NCBI GenBank assembly: GCA_963676435.2
Contig: CAXXOZ010000022.1
Location: 184,069 to 248,068, forward strand
Length of the DNA: 64,000 bases
Direction of reading: 5' to 3'
From: CAXXOZ01 sp963676435
GTDB lineage: Bacteria; Bacillota; Clostridia; Lachnospirales; Lachnospiraceae
The position numbers and the translations under genes are program-made. Shown here one piece after another: positions 53,735 to 62,243 of this stretch (the stretch's first letter is position 1; each line of letters opens with the position of its first letter). The notes below the pieces were generated by a model. It did not search any database, was not told the origin of the DNA, and was given only the letters and a program-made list of their open reading frames with translations.

Positions 53735-55081
53735 TTATATTTGCCCAAACGCTGATTGAATAATATCTTGTTTTTCTGGGAGAGGATTAAAATCTATATC
53801 ATCAAATAATGAAAGCTGTTTAAATGAATCACTACCCTGAATATCCCTTTTGAATTTATTTTCATTATGAATCAAATGATTTGTAATATAATTTTCTTCA
53901 ATTTTAGTGTTATACATCATTTTCCCAAGACAGGTAATAAAATAAACCGCTCTTTTTAAAACGACACCCATTTTTTTTATATCTTCAAAATCTAACTTTG
54001 CATGTTTTCTTGCTGCCACAATTCTTTTTGCAGATTTCACTCCTATTCCTGGAACTCTAAGCAGTTGATAATAATCTGCTTTATTTATTTCTATAGGAAA
54101 TATGTCAAGATTACCTACAGCCCAGTTAGCTTTCGGATCTAAAAAAACGTTGAAATTGGGTCTAGATTCACTTAGAATTTCATTTGACTTAAATCCGTAA
54201 AATCTTAATAACCAATCGGCCTGATATAGTCTGTGCTCTCTTAAAAGAGGAGGACCTTTAGGCGTCATTGGCAAAGAGCTATCGTCATTGACCGCTATAA
54301 AAGCTGAATAAAACACCCTTTTCAAATCATAGTTTTTGTATAGAGCTTCTGCGACTGTGACAATTTGAAAATCACTTTCAGGTGTTGCTCCAATAATCAT
54401 TTGAGTGCTTTGACCGGCTGGAACAAACTTTGGCGCTTTTTTATAAACAACAAGTTCATTTTTACTTGTTTTAATGCCATTTTGTATTTGCTTGATTGGT
54501 GCTAAAATATTTTTTCTATTTTTATGTGGTGCTAAATTTCTTAATCCTTCCGCTGTTGGAAGTTCAAGATTAACACTCATTCTATCAACTATAAATCCAA
54601 TTTTTTGAATAATTTCTGGAGATGTTCCTGGTATTCCTTTGACGTGGATATATCCGTTAAATAAAAAATCATTTCTAAGCTTTAATATTGTCTGATAAAT
54701 CAACTCCATAGTATAATCCGGACTGTTTATGATTCCAGAACTTAAAAACAAACCTTCAATGTAGTTTCTTCTATAAAATTCAATAGTAAGTTTGCAAACC
54801 TCATCAGGAGTAAAAGTAGCTCTTTTAACATCATTTGAGGATCTGTTGATACAATATTTACAATCAAAAATACATTCATTAGTAAATAAAATTTTAAGTA
54901 AGGAAACACATCTTCCATCCGATGAAAAAGTATGACAAATACCACATGCAGCTGCATTTCCAATTGTTCCTTTTGTGCCTTTTCTATCTACACCACTAGA
55001 TGTACAGGCCACATCATATTTTGCAGCATCACTTAATATAGTCAATTTTTCACTAATATTCATATCAGACTGAATAAACAT
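53735..55081 (-). CDS. Putative DNA modification/repair radical-SAM protein (TIGR03916 type)
   Basis: A 448-aa protein. CIFDCKYC (CX3CX2C) binds the radical-SAM 4Fe-4S cluster. The middle region (KGIPGTSPEIIQKIGFIVDRMSVNLELP) is typical of the family. The C-terminal LRVPGIGVKSAKRIVAARKH is a helix-hairpin-helix DNA-binding motif. The frame extends to 55126, but ATG 55081 has GGGAGGAG 7 nt upstream and lies downstream of the promoter. The first gene of a two-gene operon with DUF4130. Two LexA-type boxes flank its promoter, so it is probably part of the SOS response (inference). Confidence 0.88.
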   Translation of the reverse strand: MFIQSDMNISEKLTILSDAAKYDVACTSSGVDRKGTKGTIGNAAACGICHTFSSDGRCVSLLKILFTNECIFDCKYCINRSSNDVKRATFTPDEVCKLTIEFYRRNYIEGLFLSSGIINSPDYTMELIYQTILKLRNDFLFNGYIHVKGIPGTSPEIIQKIGFIVDRMSVNLELPTAEGLRNLAPHKNRKNILAPIKQIQNGIKTSKNELVVYKKAPKFVPAGQSTQMIIGATPESDFQIVTVAEALYKNYDLKRVFYSAFIAVNDDSSLPMTPKGPPLLREHRLYQADWLLRFYGFKSNEILSESRPNFNVFLDPKANWAVGNLDIFPIEINKADYYQLLRVPGIGVKSAKRIVAARKHAKLDFEDIKKMGVVLKRAVYFITCLGKMMYNTKIEENYITNHLIHNENKFKRDIQGSDSFKQLSLFDDIDFNPLPEKQDIIQSAFGQI

Positions 55082-55083
55082 AA

Positions 55084-55141
55084 AAAAGCTCCTCCCGTAC
55101 ATATGTTCGTATCTTAATGATACCATTCGGGAAGAGCTTTT
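55084..55141 (-). terminator. mrp terminator that also pairs the radical-SAM ribosome site
   Basis: AAAAGCTCTTCCCG (55141-55128) pairs with CGGGAGGAGCTTTT (55097-55084), a 14-bp stem with one G-U, followed by the rest of a T-run that touches the next ATG. The second arm contains the Shine-Dalgarno sequence. The loop and 5' arm contain the downstream promoter. Confidence 0.7.
55096..55109. promoter_or_regulatory. LexA-type box 1, at the start of transcription
   Basis: CGTACATATGTTCG differs at one base from the Gram-positive LexA consensus CGAACATATGTTCG. It lies at about +1 to +14 relative to the predicted start. Confidence 0.72.
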
Positions 55142-55145
55142 GCAA
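55117..55145 (-). promoter_or_regulatory. Promoter of the radical-SAM/DUF4130 operon
   Basis: On the minus strand TTGCAA (55145-55140), 17-bp spacer, TATCAT (55122-55117). LexA-type boxes abut it on both sides. Confidence 0.75.
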
Positions 55146-55157
55146 GAACATTTGTTC
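55146..55157. promoter_or_regulatory. LexA-type box 2, directly upstream of the -35
   Basis: GAAC-ATTT-GTTC matches the GAACnnnnGTTC core exactly. It touches the mrp stop codon on one side and the -35 TTGCAA on the other. Confidence 0.75.
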
Positions 55158-55990
55158 TATATTTTGATTTTTTCTACAGCTGCATCAATATATTGATTTT
55201 CAATTTTATCAAACAAACCTGCATCCGCAAGTTCAGCCATTTCAGGTATAATTGGGATTTTTCCTAAAACATCAATACCGAGTTCCATTGAAACATCTTC
55301 GATGTTGCTTTTCCCAAAAATATTGGTCTGTTTGCCACAATCCGGACATTCAAAATAGCTATAATTTTCTACAATTCCAAATATTGGTATTTCCATAGTT
55401 TTTGCCATGTTATAGGCTTTTGTTACTATTAATTTAACAAGATCCTGTGGTGAAGTCACTATCATAATTCCATCTACTGGAATTGATTGAAACACCGTCA
55501 AAGGAACATCTCCTGTACCAGGAGGCATGTCAATAAGTAGGTAATCAAGATCTCCCCAAATAACATCAGTCCAAAATTGTTTTACTATTCCTGCTATAAC
55601 AGGTCCTCTCCATATTACAGGAGCATCATCTGTCTCTAATAACAGGTTTACTGACATTACTTTAATTCCTTTTGAACTTTCAATAGGGAATATTCCATCT
55701 TCACTTCCCCTTGCTTTGCCTTTTATACCAAAGACTTTTGGTATTGAAGGTCCAGTTATATCCGCATCTAAAATACCTACTTTATAACCTAAATCTGCAA
55801 GTCTTACTGCTAATGATGAAGTTACTAAAGACTTTCCTACACCACCTTTTCCACTTACAACTCCTATTACTTTTTTCACGCTGCTTTTTTCATTTAATTT
55901 TTCAATTAAGCTCTGTGGTTCGCTCTGAGAGCAGCTTGCACAGCTTTCGCTAGAACAGTCTGAGCTTGAGCATCCTCTTTCTTCTGACAT
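55157..55990 (-). CDS. mrp: Mrp/NBP35-family Fe-S carrier ATPase
   Basis: A 277-aa P-loop protein with the deviant Walker A GVVSGKGGVGKS, DADITGPS and the metal-binding CPDC motif (FECPDCGKQ). The N-terminus is Cys-rich (C6, C11, C16, C19), as in some NBP35-type proteins. It binds and hands on 4Fe-4S clusters. AAGGAG lies 8 nt before the ATG. It follows ferritin by 21 nt, which fits an iron-storage to Fe-S link. Confidence 0.94.
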   Translation of the reverse strand: MSEERGCSSSDCSSESCASCSQSEPQSLIEKLNEKSSVKKVIGVVSGKGGVGKSLVTSSLAVRLADLGYKVGILDADITGPSIPKVFGIKGKARGSEDGIFPIESSKGIKVMSVNLLLETDDAPVIWRGPVIAGIVKQFWTDVIWGDLDYLLIDMPPGTGDVPLTVFQSIPVDGIMIVTSPQDLVKLIVTKAYNMAKTMEIPIFGIVENYSYFECPDCGKQTNIFGKSNIEDVSMELGIDVLGKIPIIPEMAELADAGLFDKIENQYIDAAVEKIKI

Positions 55991-56011
55991 TATCTTTCTC
56001 CTTTTTAAGTT

Positions 56012-56524
56012 TTATAACACTAATGAAGGAGCACTGTAAACTCTTGCTGCCAATTCATTATCTAACATATATAGACTTTTTGAGTCTGATCCGTACAAAT
56101 CATATTTTTTTATTAGATTTTCTGCATTTGTTTCTTCTTCGCCCTGTTCCTTAACAAACCAATCTAAAAACTGCATTGTTCTAAAATCTTTTAAAGTATA
56201 TGCTTCATCATAAATATTATTGATTAAACTAGTTACATATCTCTCATGTTCTAAACCGTAATCAAGTGGCTCTCCATAACTAGAATATGTTTTATCAGGT
56301 TTATCTATAGCTTCTAGAACTACTTTTCCGCTGTTGTTTTGCATATATTGAATAAATAACATTGCATGGTCTCTTTCTTCTTGAGCTTGAACTTTATACC
56401 AATTTGCAAACCCATCAAGACCTTGATCTGCATAATATATCGAAAAATCCAAGTATAAATAAGCCGAATAAAATTCTTTATTAATTTGTTCATTAATTAG
56501 TTTTTCTACTTTTTCATTTAACAT
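56012..56524 (-). CDS. ftnA: Ferritin
   Basis: A 170-aa non-haem ferritin. Ferroxidase ligands are visible: E17 in NKEFYSAYLYL, EERDH (Glu and His) in helix B, E in LEHERYVT and E/Q in FVKEQGEEE. It stores iron in a 24-mer shell in the cytoplasm. AAGGAGG lies 7 nt before the ATG. It is immediately upstream of mrp on the same strand. Confidence 0.95.
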   Translation of the reverse strand: MLNEKVEKLINEQINKEFYSAYLYLDFSIYYADQGLDGFANWYKVQAQEERDHAMLFIQYMQNNSGKVVLEAIDKPDKTYSSYGEPLDYGLEHERYVTSLINNIYDEAYTLKDFRTMQFLDWFVKEQGEEETNAENLIKKYDLYGSDSKSLYMLDNELAARVYSAPSLVL

Positions 56525-56572
56525 AGATTAACCTCCTTATTTTTTCATTATTTTATCACTGGCAAAGTTTCT

Positions 56573-57700
56573 TTACAAGTCTTCCAACATAAAAAAACCA
56601 TTTTCCTTCGAAAAAGTAATAACATTATAAACAAAAAGTACATCTGAATATTCATCTAAATCAATCAAATTTAATGTTTGAATATTTAAGTACCTAAGAT
56701 CAATCATGGTTATTTTTTCATAATTTTTTGATAAAAAAGGAATTAATGCATGAGCATAACTATCTTTTAATATCAAAATTGTTTTTCCGTTTTCCAAAGA
56801 CTGATTTTCAATGTTAACCATTGGTTGATTACTACCTATAAAAGAACAGTATTTATCTTTTTTTGAAAGAAACTCTTCATAATACAAACCTTCATGATCT
56901 TTGTCTTTATTTGGTATTTTTACAACAATCTCAGGTTCATTTTCCTTTAAAATATAAAAGTCTATTCTATCTGGTGTAATACTATTATCAAGGGTTTTTG
57001 AATACAAGGTTCCTTTAAAATCATTAGAAACATTTTCAATGTTAAAATCTTCAATTTCAAGAGATTTTAGCCCCAAAGTTTTTGTGTATTCTTTGTAAGA
57101 AAGAAACGCTCCATAACTTGTCCAGTGATGATCCGTTCTATAAAAAACATAGTCTTCATAATTATCAAGTAGTTTATCATATATATTTATAGTATTTAAT
57201 GCCTCAAGTTCATTATAACAATCTTCTATAAACTCATCCTGGTATAACAATCCTGCATTTGAAGGAAGTTCTTTCATTAATACCCCTTGTACCGTAGGTG
57301 ATAACATAAAGGATATATTTTTTTCTTTATTTTCTATAGCAAAGTTGTTAATATAATCTAAATTTTTATATATTCTCTCTTCGTCATAACTTTTCCATAC
57401 TTCAATCATTTGATCATCTAAAGTTATCACTCCGTTTACCTCTGTTTTTCCAATGATTTTATCTGATTTGTTTTTAGCAATTATCCAGTTTTCTCTGCCT
57501 GCAAAATGATCAGACATATATAAATCCAAATCACTCATAAATGTTTTATTTTTTATATTATCCAGACTTAATTCTGGAACATCAGCAAGTACTCTGTTTT
57601 CATTTTCACTAAATTTCAAATCAGGCAAAATAAATGATATTATTGGAAGTCCAAATATCAACATAAAAAACATAATTATCATTAAGAGATTTTTTTTCAT
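56573..57700 (-). CDS. DHHW-family SGNH-like protein (AlgJ/AlgX type)
   Basis: A 375-aa protein with an N-terminal signal anchor (KKNLLMIIMFFMLIFGLPI) and an extracellular domain carrying FYRTDHHWTSYGAFL, the DHHW motif, and the later segment ILKDSYAHALIPFL with Asp-Ser. It resembles the AlgJ/AlgX group that acetylates surface polysaccharide. It follows the MBOAT gene by 14 nt. No polysaccharide synthase gene is near. Confidence 0.87.
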   Translation of the reverse strand: MKKNLLMIIMFFMLIFGLPIISFILPDLKFSENENRVLADVPELSLDNIKNKTFMSDLDLYMSDHFAGRENWIIAKNKSDKIIGKTEVNGVITLDDQMIEVWKSYDEERIYKNLDYINNFAIENKEKNISFMLSPTVQGVLMKELPSNAGLLYQDEFIEDCYNELEALNTINIYDKLLDNYEDYVFYRTDHHWTSYGAFLSYKEYTKTLGLKSLEIEDFNIENVSNDFKGTLYSKTLDNSITPDRIDFYILKENEPEIVVKIPNKDKDHEGLYYEEFLSKKDKYCSFIGSNQPMVNIENQSLENGKTILILKDSYAHALIPFLSKNYEKITMIDLRYLNIQTLNLIDLDEYSDVLFVYNVITFSKENGFFMLEDL

Positions 57701-57714
57701 ATTTCCTTCCTTCC

Positions 57715-59118
57715 TTAAAAATTGAAATATAAAAATGGGTTATAAGTAGCATTAACAAGATATGCTATACAAATAAGCATTATCAAAATCTTTACAAACG
57801 GTAGAATCCATCCTGATATTTCAGGAAATTTTTTCAATGTTTTTTTCCATATTATATCAAGGAAGTCTGTTGAACCAAAAATTGCTATTACCATTATCAC
57901 TCCGAAGTTTTTTATAAGGTAAAGAGCTGTTCCATCTACAAAGCTAGTATTAAGTCCAAACATAGCTTTAAAAAATTGAATTGCCTGATTTAAATTTTCT
58001 GTATCAAAAAACACCCATCCTAATGCGACAATAATAAATGTATATAAAAGTCCAAAGGTTTTTGGGATTTTTTCCAAAATTTTTCCTAGGAAAAGTTTCT
58101 CTAATACTATTAACACACCAAAGTACAAGCCCCATATAATAAAATTCCAACTTGCTCCATGCCATATCCCTGTAAGCAACCAAACTATAAATAAATTTCT
58201 TATAGTTTTTAACTTACCTTTTCTACTTCCTCCTAACGGAAAATATACATAGCTTTTGAACCAATTACCAAGGGTCATATGCCACCTTCTCCAAAACTCA
58301 CTTACACTTTTTGATAAGTATGGATAATTAAAGTTCATTGGAAAATAGAAACCAAGCATTTTACCAATTCCTATGGCCATATCAGAATAACCCGAAAAAT
58401 CGAAATATATTTGAAATGTAAATGCTAAAACACCTAACCATGCAGATAATGTGGATATTGATGAAAGTTCCATTCCCTTAACCATATCCCATAGCAAACC
58501 TATATTATTTGCTATCAATACTTTTTTTGCCAAACCATTTATAAATTGAAAAATCCCTTCATTAACAATCTTTAAATTAACTTTTCTATTTTCAAGCTCA
58601 ATGGCAATATCTCTATATCTTACGATTGGACCAGCGACTATCTGTGGAAATAAGGTGACATATGCTCCATAATAGATTGGATTTTTCTGCACATTTATCT
58701 TTCTCATATAAAGATCAATTGTATATGACATTGATTGAAAAGTAAAAAAACTAATACCTATAGGTAAAGGAAGATTAGGATTACTAAATGTAGTTCCTAG
58801 AAGGTTGTTTACATTATCAATAATAAATCCACTGTATTTAAAAACTCCTAGAATTGAAAGATTATAAAAAATCGATGTAAGAAGAGCAAGGGTTCTTATA
58901 ACACTTTTATGATCAAATTTAGACATGATTCTTCCTGCTGAATAGTCAACAATAATAGCCAGAATTATTAGAATTACATATATTGGTTCTCCCCATGCGT
59001 AAAAAACAATTCCACTAATTAATATAATTAAATTCTTGAATTTTTTTGGACATAAATAATAAATCACTAAAAAAATCGGGAAAAATACGAACAAAAAAAC
59101 AAGACTTGAAAAAACCAT
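57715..59118 (-). CDS. MBOAT-family membrane O-acyltransferase (AlgI/DltB-like)
   Basis: A 467-aa polytopic protein. FWRRWHMTLGNWFKSYVYFPLGGSR and LLTGIWHGASWNFIIWGLYFG are MBOAT signatures, the latter holding the catalytic His. It moves an acyl group across the membrane to a partner, here most likely the DHHW protein, for acylation of a surface glycan. AGAGGGAG precedes the ATG. Confidence 0.93.
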   Translation of the reverse strand: MVFSSLVFLFVFFPIFLVIYYLCPKKFKNLIILISGIVFYAWGEPIYVILIILAIIVDYSAGRIMSKFDHKSVIRTLALLTSIFYNLSILGVFKYSGFIIDNVNNLLGTTFSNPNLPLPIGISFFTFQSMSYTIDLYMRKINVQKNPIYYGAYVTLFPQIVAGPIVRYRDIAIELENRKVNLKIVNEGIFQFINGLAKKVLIANNIGLLWDMVKGMELSSISTLSAWLGVLAFTFQIYFDFSGYSDMAIGIGKMLGFYFPMNFNYPYLSKSVSEFWRRWHMTLGNWFKSYVYFPLGGSRKGKLKTIRNLFIVWLLTGIWHGASWNFIIWGLYFGVLIVLEKLFLGKILEKIPKTFGLLYTFIIVALGWVFFDTENLNQAIQFFKAMFGLNTSFVDGTALYLIKNFGVIMVIAIFGSTDFLDIIWKKTLKKFPEISGWILPFVKILIMLICIAYLVNATYNPFLYFNF

Positions 59119-59187
59119 TTTAAATCTCCCTCTACACTAATTTCAAGTTAAAATATAGCATATAAAACCTCATCTTACAATAAAGTA

Positions 59188-59216
59188 TTGACAAAAAAAA
59201 ATTAAAAATGTATCAT
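59188..59216 (+). promoter_or_regulatory. mgtE promoter
   Basis: TTGACA, 17-bp spacer, TATCAT, a few bases before the M-box. Confidence 0.82.
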
Positions 59217-59230
59217 GAATTATGTAAAAT

Positions 59231-59382
59231 AAATACTCCGGTAGGTAAGGCTACCTAAGGGATACGGATTGCTACCGCAAAACAGTGGAGACACTGCTCG
59301 ATGGTCAGCAGGTCATGTCGAATCAAGGCATAACCTAATGCAATTACATTGCCCTTTGATGCTAAAGCTTGAACGGTATATT
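59231..59382 (+). ncRNA. M-box (ykoK) magnesium riboswitch
   Basis: The leader has the M-box conserved elements in order: GGTAGGTAAGGCTACCTA near 59240-59257, GATACGG, TTGCTACCGCAAAA, and GATGCTAAAGCTTGAACGG near 59358-59376. The P1 arms are AATACTCCG and CGGTATATT. It senses Mg2+ and lies directly ahead of a terminator and mgtE. The whole 341-nt gap between the MBOAT gene and mgtE is explained by the promoter, this RNA, the terminator and the ribosome site. Confidence 0.93.
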
Positions 59383-59400
59383 ATTTGGAATATTGTAATT

Positions 59401-59435
59401 CCTGTATTATTGTTCGTGCTAATACAGGTTTTTTT
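59401..59435 (+). terminator. M-box expression-platform terminator
   Basis: CCTGTATTA-N10-TAATACAGG followed by seven Ts. High Mg2+ is expected to favour it. GGAAT-N6-ATTCC just upstream could take part in the competing structure. Confidence 0.88.
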
Positions 59436-59459
59436 ATTTTATAGAAAGGAGTTGTCGAA

Positions 59460-60794
59460 ATGGAAGAAAAAATTTTAGAACTATTAGACCAAAAAAATTA
59501 TTATGATTTACGAAGTATGTTAAACGAAATGCAGGCTGCCGATATTGCACATCTTTTTGACTTTCTTCCCAAGAAAACACTTCCTTTGCTATTCCGTCTT
59601 ATAGCCAAAGAATTAGCTGCTGAAACATTTGTTGAAATGGAGTCAGATGCCCAAGAACATCTTATTCAGGGTTTTAGTGATAATGAATTAAAAGATGTCT
59701 TTGAAGAATTATATGTAGATGATGCCGTTGACATTGTTGAAGAAATGCCTGCAAATGTTGTAAAAAGAATTTTATTAAATACTGAACCTAGTACTCGCAA
59801 AATGATAAATGAAATTTTAAAATATCCAGAAGATAGTGCTGGTTCAATAATGACTATAGAATATGTCAGCCTCAGAAGAGATATGACAGTAGAAGAAGCA
59901 ATAAAGAGAATAAGAAGAACCGGCGTTGATAAGGAAACAATATATACGTGTTATGTAACTGATGAAAACAGAAACCTTATTGGAATAGTTTCTGCAAAAT
60001 CTCTTCTACTATCTGAAGAAGACGAAATCATTGAAGAGATCATGGAAACAAACATGATATATGTACATACATTGGAAGATAAAGAAGTTGCAGCTAATTA
60101 TTTTAAAAAATACAATCTGCTTGCAATGCCTGTTGTCGACGACGAACAACGACTTGTTGGTATAGTTACAATCGATGATGCTATCGATGTCTTAGAAGAA
60201 GAGGCAACAGAGGATTTTGAAAAAATGGCAGCGATTACTCCTTCTGATAAACCGTATTTCAAAACCAGCGTATTTGAAACTTGGAAAGCAAGAACTCCAT
60301 GGCTTTTGATACTTATGATCTCAGCAACCTTTACCAGTATAATAATAACTATATTTCAAGATTCACTGGCTGCTGAATCAGTTCTTATTGCTTTTATCCC
60401 AATGATAATGGGTACAGGTGGTAACTCTGCGAATCAATCTTCAGTAACAATTATTCGTGCACTTTCACTTGGAGATGTAAGGTTTGGTGATATTTTAAGA
60501 GTTTTTTTCAAAGAATTCAGAGTTTCATTTTTTATTGGAACTACTCTCGCAATAAGTAATTTCTTTAAATTAATATTTTTTGATCAGTTATCAATAAGCG
60601 TGTCTCTTGTAATCTGTTTAACGATATTATTAACTGTTATAATTGCAAAAGTGATTGGATGTATTCTTCCAATATTGTCAAAAAAAATCGGCTTTGATCC
60701 AGCCGTTATGGCAAGCCCTTTTATAACAACAATTATTGATGTATTATCTCTAATTATTTACTTCCAGGTAGCGAGGTTTATTCTGGGAATTTAA
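59460..60794 (+). CDS. mgtE: Magnesium transporter MgtE
   Basis: A 444-aa protein with the three MgtE parts: an N-domain of helices (1-130, HLFDFLPKKTLPLLFR), a CBS pair (about 130-250, EDSAGSIMTIEYVSLRRDMTVEEAI) and a five-helix channel (about 280-444, GTGGNSANQSSVTIIRALSLGD). It is a Mg2+ channel gated by cytoplasmic Mg2+. The M-box upstream gives a second level of control. AAAGGAG lies 8 nt before the ATG. Confidence 0.97.
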   Translation: MEEKILELLDQKNYYDLRSMLNEMQAADIAHLFDFLPKKTLPLLFRLIAKELAAETFVEMESDAQEHLIQGFSDNELKDVFEELYVDDAVDIVEEMPANVVKRILLNTEPSTRKMINEILKYPEDSAGSIMTIEYVSLRRDMTVEEAIKRIRRTGVDKETIYTCYVTDENRNLIGIVSAKSLLLSEEDEIIEEIMETNMIYVHTLEDKEVAANYFKKYNLLAMPVVDDEQRLVGIVTIDDAIDVLEEEATEDFEKMAAITPSDKPYFKTSVFETWKARTPWLLILMISATFTSIIITIFQDSLAAESVLIAFIPMIMGTGGNSANQSSVTIIRALSLGDVRFGDILRVFFKEFRVSFFIGTTLAISNFFKLIFFDQLSISVSLVICLTILLTVIIAKVIGCILPILSKKIGFDPAVMASPFITTIIDVLSLIIYFQVARFILGI

Positions 60795-60883
60795 TTATTT
60801 TTTGATAATTCATGAATAATATGTGTATTTTTCTTATATTTTTGATTAATTAGGCATCTATCATAACATTTCTTTAATTTTAT

Positions 60884-60912
60884 TTGACTTTTTTATGTAT
60901 TTGTAATATAAT
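60884..60912 (+). promoter_or_regulatory. Promoter of the 103-aa orphan gene
   Basis: TTGACT, 17-bp spacer, TATAAT: one of the best promoters in the window, 71 nt before the ATG. Confidence 0.82.
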
Positions 60913-60983
60913 TTTCATACGCCACTTCAATTGTATCTACATTTACCCGAATAAAAATTCAATAAAAAAGGGAGGAATGTCTT

Positions 60984-61295
60984 ATGACGTTTATTAGAAC
61001 CGACTTCAACTGTTCTAAGAGCACGTTACTATTTACAACTTACGAAGTTTTAGGCAACTCGGGATTTGACGTTGAAACATCAGACCCATACGAAGAAGAC
61101 ATAGTTGTTTGCAGCAACAATGTTTTTAAACATAAAAAGTATAGATTCAGAGTAAAAATTTCAACAAATCAAGAGGATACACTCAGCAACTTGGTGCTTG
61201 AATCAACAAGCAATAGTCACGAAAAAGATTATTTAATTTTAGAACGCCTTATTAAAAAAATAGAAAAAAAACTCTCACTTCAATTATCTGCATAA
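60984..61295 (+). CDS. Small protein of unknown function (103 aa)
   Basis: A 103-aa soluble protein (MTFIRTDFNCSKSTLLFTTYEV..., ending LERLIKKIEKKLSLQLSA). Predicted pattern: a first helix, three or four beta strands (EDIVVCSNNVF; KYRFRVKIST; NLVLEST) and a C-terminal amphipathic helix. No family was recognised. It has its own strong promoter, GGGAGG 8 nt upstream of the ATG and its own terminator, so it is a well-expressed single gene. Confidence 0.75.
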   Translation: MTFIRTDFNCSKSTLLFTTYEVLGNSGFDVETSDPYEEDIVVCSNNVFKHKKYRFRVKISTNQEDTLSNLVLESTSNSHEKDYLILERLIKKIEKKLSLQLSA

Positions 61296-61321
61296 AAAAT
61301 GGCCTCCAAGGGCCATTTTTC
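61294..61321. terminator. Bidirectional terminator between the orphan gene and sufBD
   Basis: AAAAAATGGCC-N6-GGCCATTTTT with A/T-runs on both sides; the genes converge here. Confidence 0.88.
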
Positions 61322-62241
61322 TATTTTAAAAATCCTTCAACAATTGTCGCTTCTGCCTCAGCTTCTGTAAGTCCCAATGTCATTAGTTTTATCAATTGCT
61401 CACCAGCGATTTTTCCTATAGCTGCTTCATGAATTAGTTCTGCATCCAAGTTATTTGCTGTTATTTCAGGTATTGCACTTATTTTCGCATTGTCCATAAT
61501 AATGGCATCACATTCAGTATGACCTGCGCATTTTGCATTCCCATTTATCTTTGACAAAAACAGTTGTCTTGAATCGTCTTTAGCAACTGCTCTTGAAACT
61601 ACATTTGCACTTGAGTCATCACCATCCATATCCACTTCAAAACTTGTTTTTGCATATTGCTTTCCATGAGTCATTAATTTTTCTTTAACGACTATTTTTG
61701 ATCCATTTTTAAGTTTTGCTTTTGTAACCCTATCAGTAGAATCTATACCCTTAATTTGGGTAGTTTCAAGTTCCATGTAACCATTTTCTTCTACTTCTAC
61801 TATAGTAGTTGGATTCATAATTCTTTCTCCATTACCATCTCCACTACCATAATGTTTTTCTACGTATTTTACTTTCGCATTTTTACCAACAAAAAAACTA
61901 TGCACCCCGTCATGTCTAGATTCTCCATGACCTTCGTTGTGAATTCCACATCCTGCTATAATTGTAACATCAGAATTTTCCCCTATATAAAAATCATTAT
62001 AAACCATTTCTGTATAATCAGTTACATCAATAACTACCGGAATATATACATTTTCATTCTGAGTACCTGGCTTAATAACAATATCAATACCTGGTTTGTC
62101 TGTTTTTGTTATTATATCTATATTTTCTGTTGTATTACGACCTGCTTTTTCTCCATTTGCTCTTATATTATATGCACCTTCAGGAGTTCCTTCTATATCA
62201 GCAATCTGTTTTAGTAATTCTTTTTGGATATCATCTATCAT
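61321..62241 (-). CDS. SufBD-family Fe-S scaffold subunit (SmsB-like)
   Basis: A 306-aa SufB/SufD-type beta-helix protein, shorter than SufB (about 460-480 aa). Key region: AKCAGHTECDAIIMDNAKISAIPEI and the conserved His/Glu in LIHEAAIGKI near the C-terminus. Together with SufC it makes the minimal two-gene system seen in anaerobes and archaea, lacking SufS and SufU. It starts 2 nt after sufC ends, with AGGAGG 7 nt before the ATG. Confidence 0.9.
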   Translation of the reverse strand: MIDDIQKELLKQIADIEGTPEGAYNIRANGEKAGRNTTENIDIITKTDKPGIDIVIKPGTQNENVYIPVVIDVTDYTEMVYNDFYIGENSDVTIIAGCGIHNEGHGESRHDGVHSFFVGKNAKVKYVEKHYGSGDGNGERIMNPTTIVEVEENGYMELETTQIKGIDSTDRVTKAKLKNGSKIVVKEKLMTHGKQYAKTSFEVDMDGDDSSANVVSRAVAKDDSRQLFLSKINGNAKCAGHTECDAIIMDNAKISAIPEITANNLDAELIHEAAIGKIAGEQLIKLMTLGLTEAEAEATIVEGFLK

Positions 62242-62243
62242 GT

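Noticed and set aside
59269..59478. Open reading frame across the mgtE leader
   Set aside because: It lies within the M-box and terminator, has no ribosome site and overlaps mgtE.
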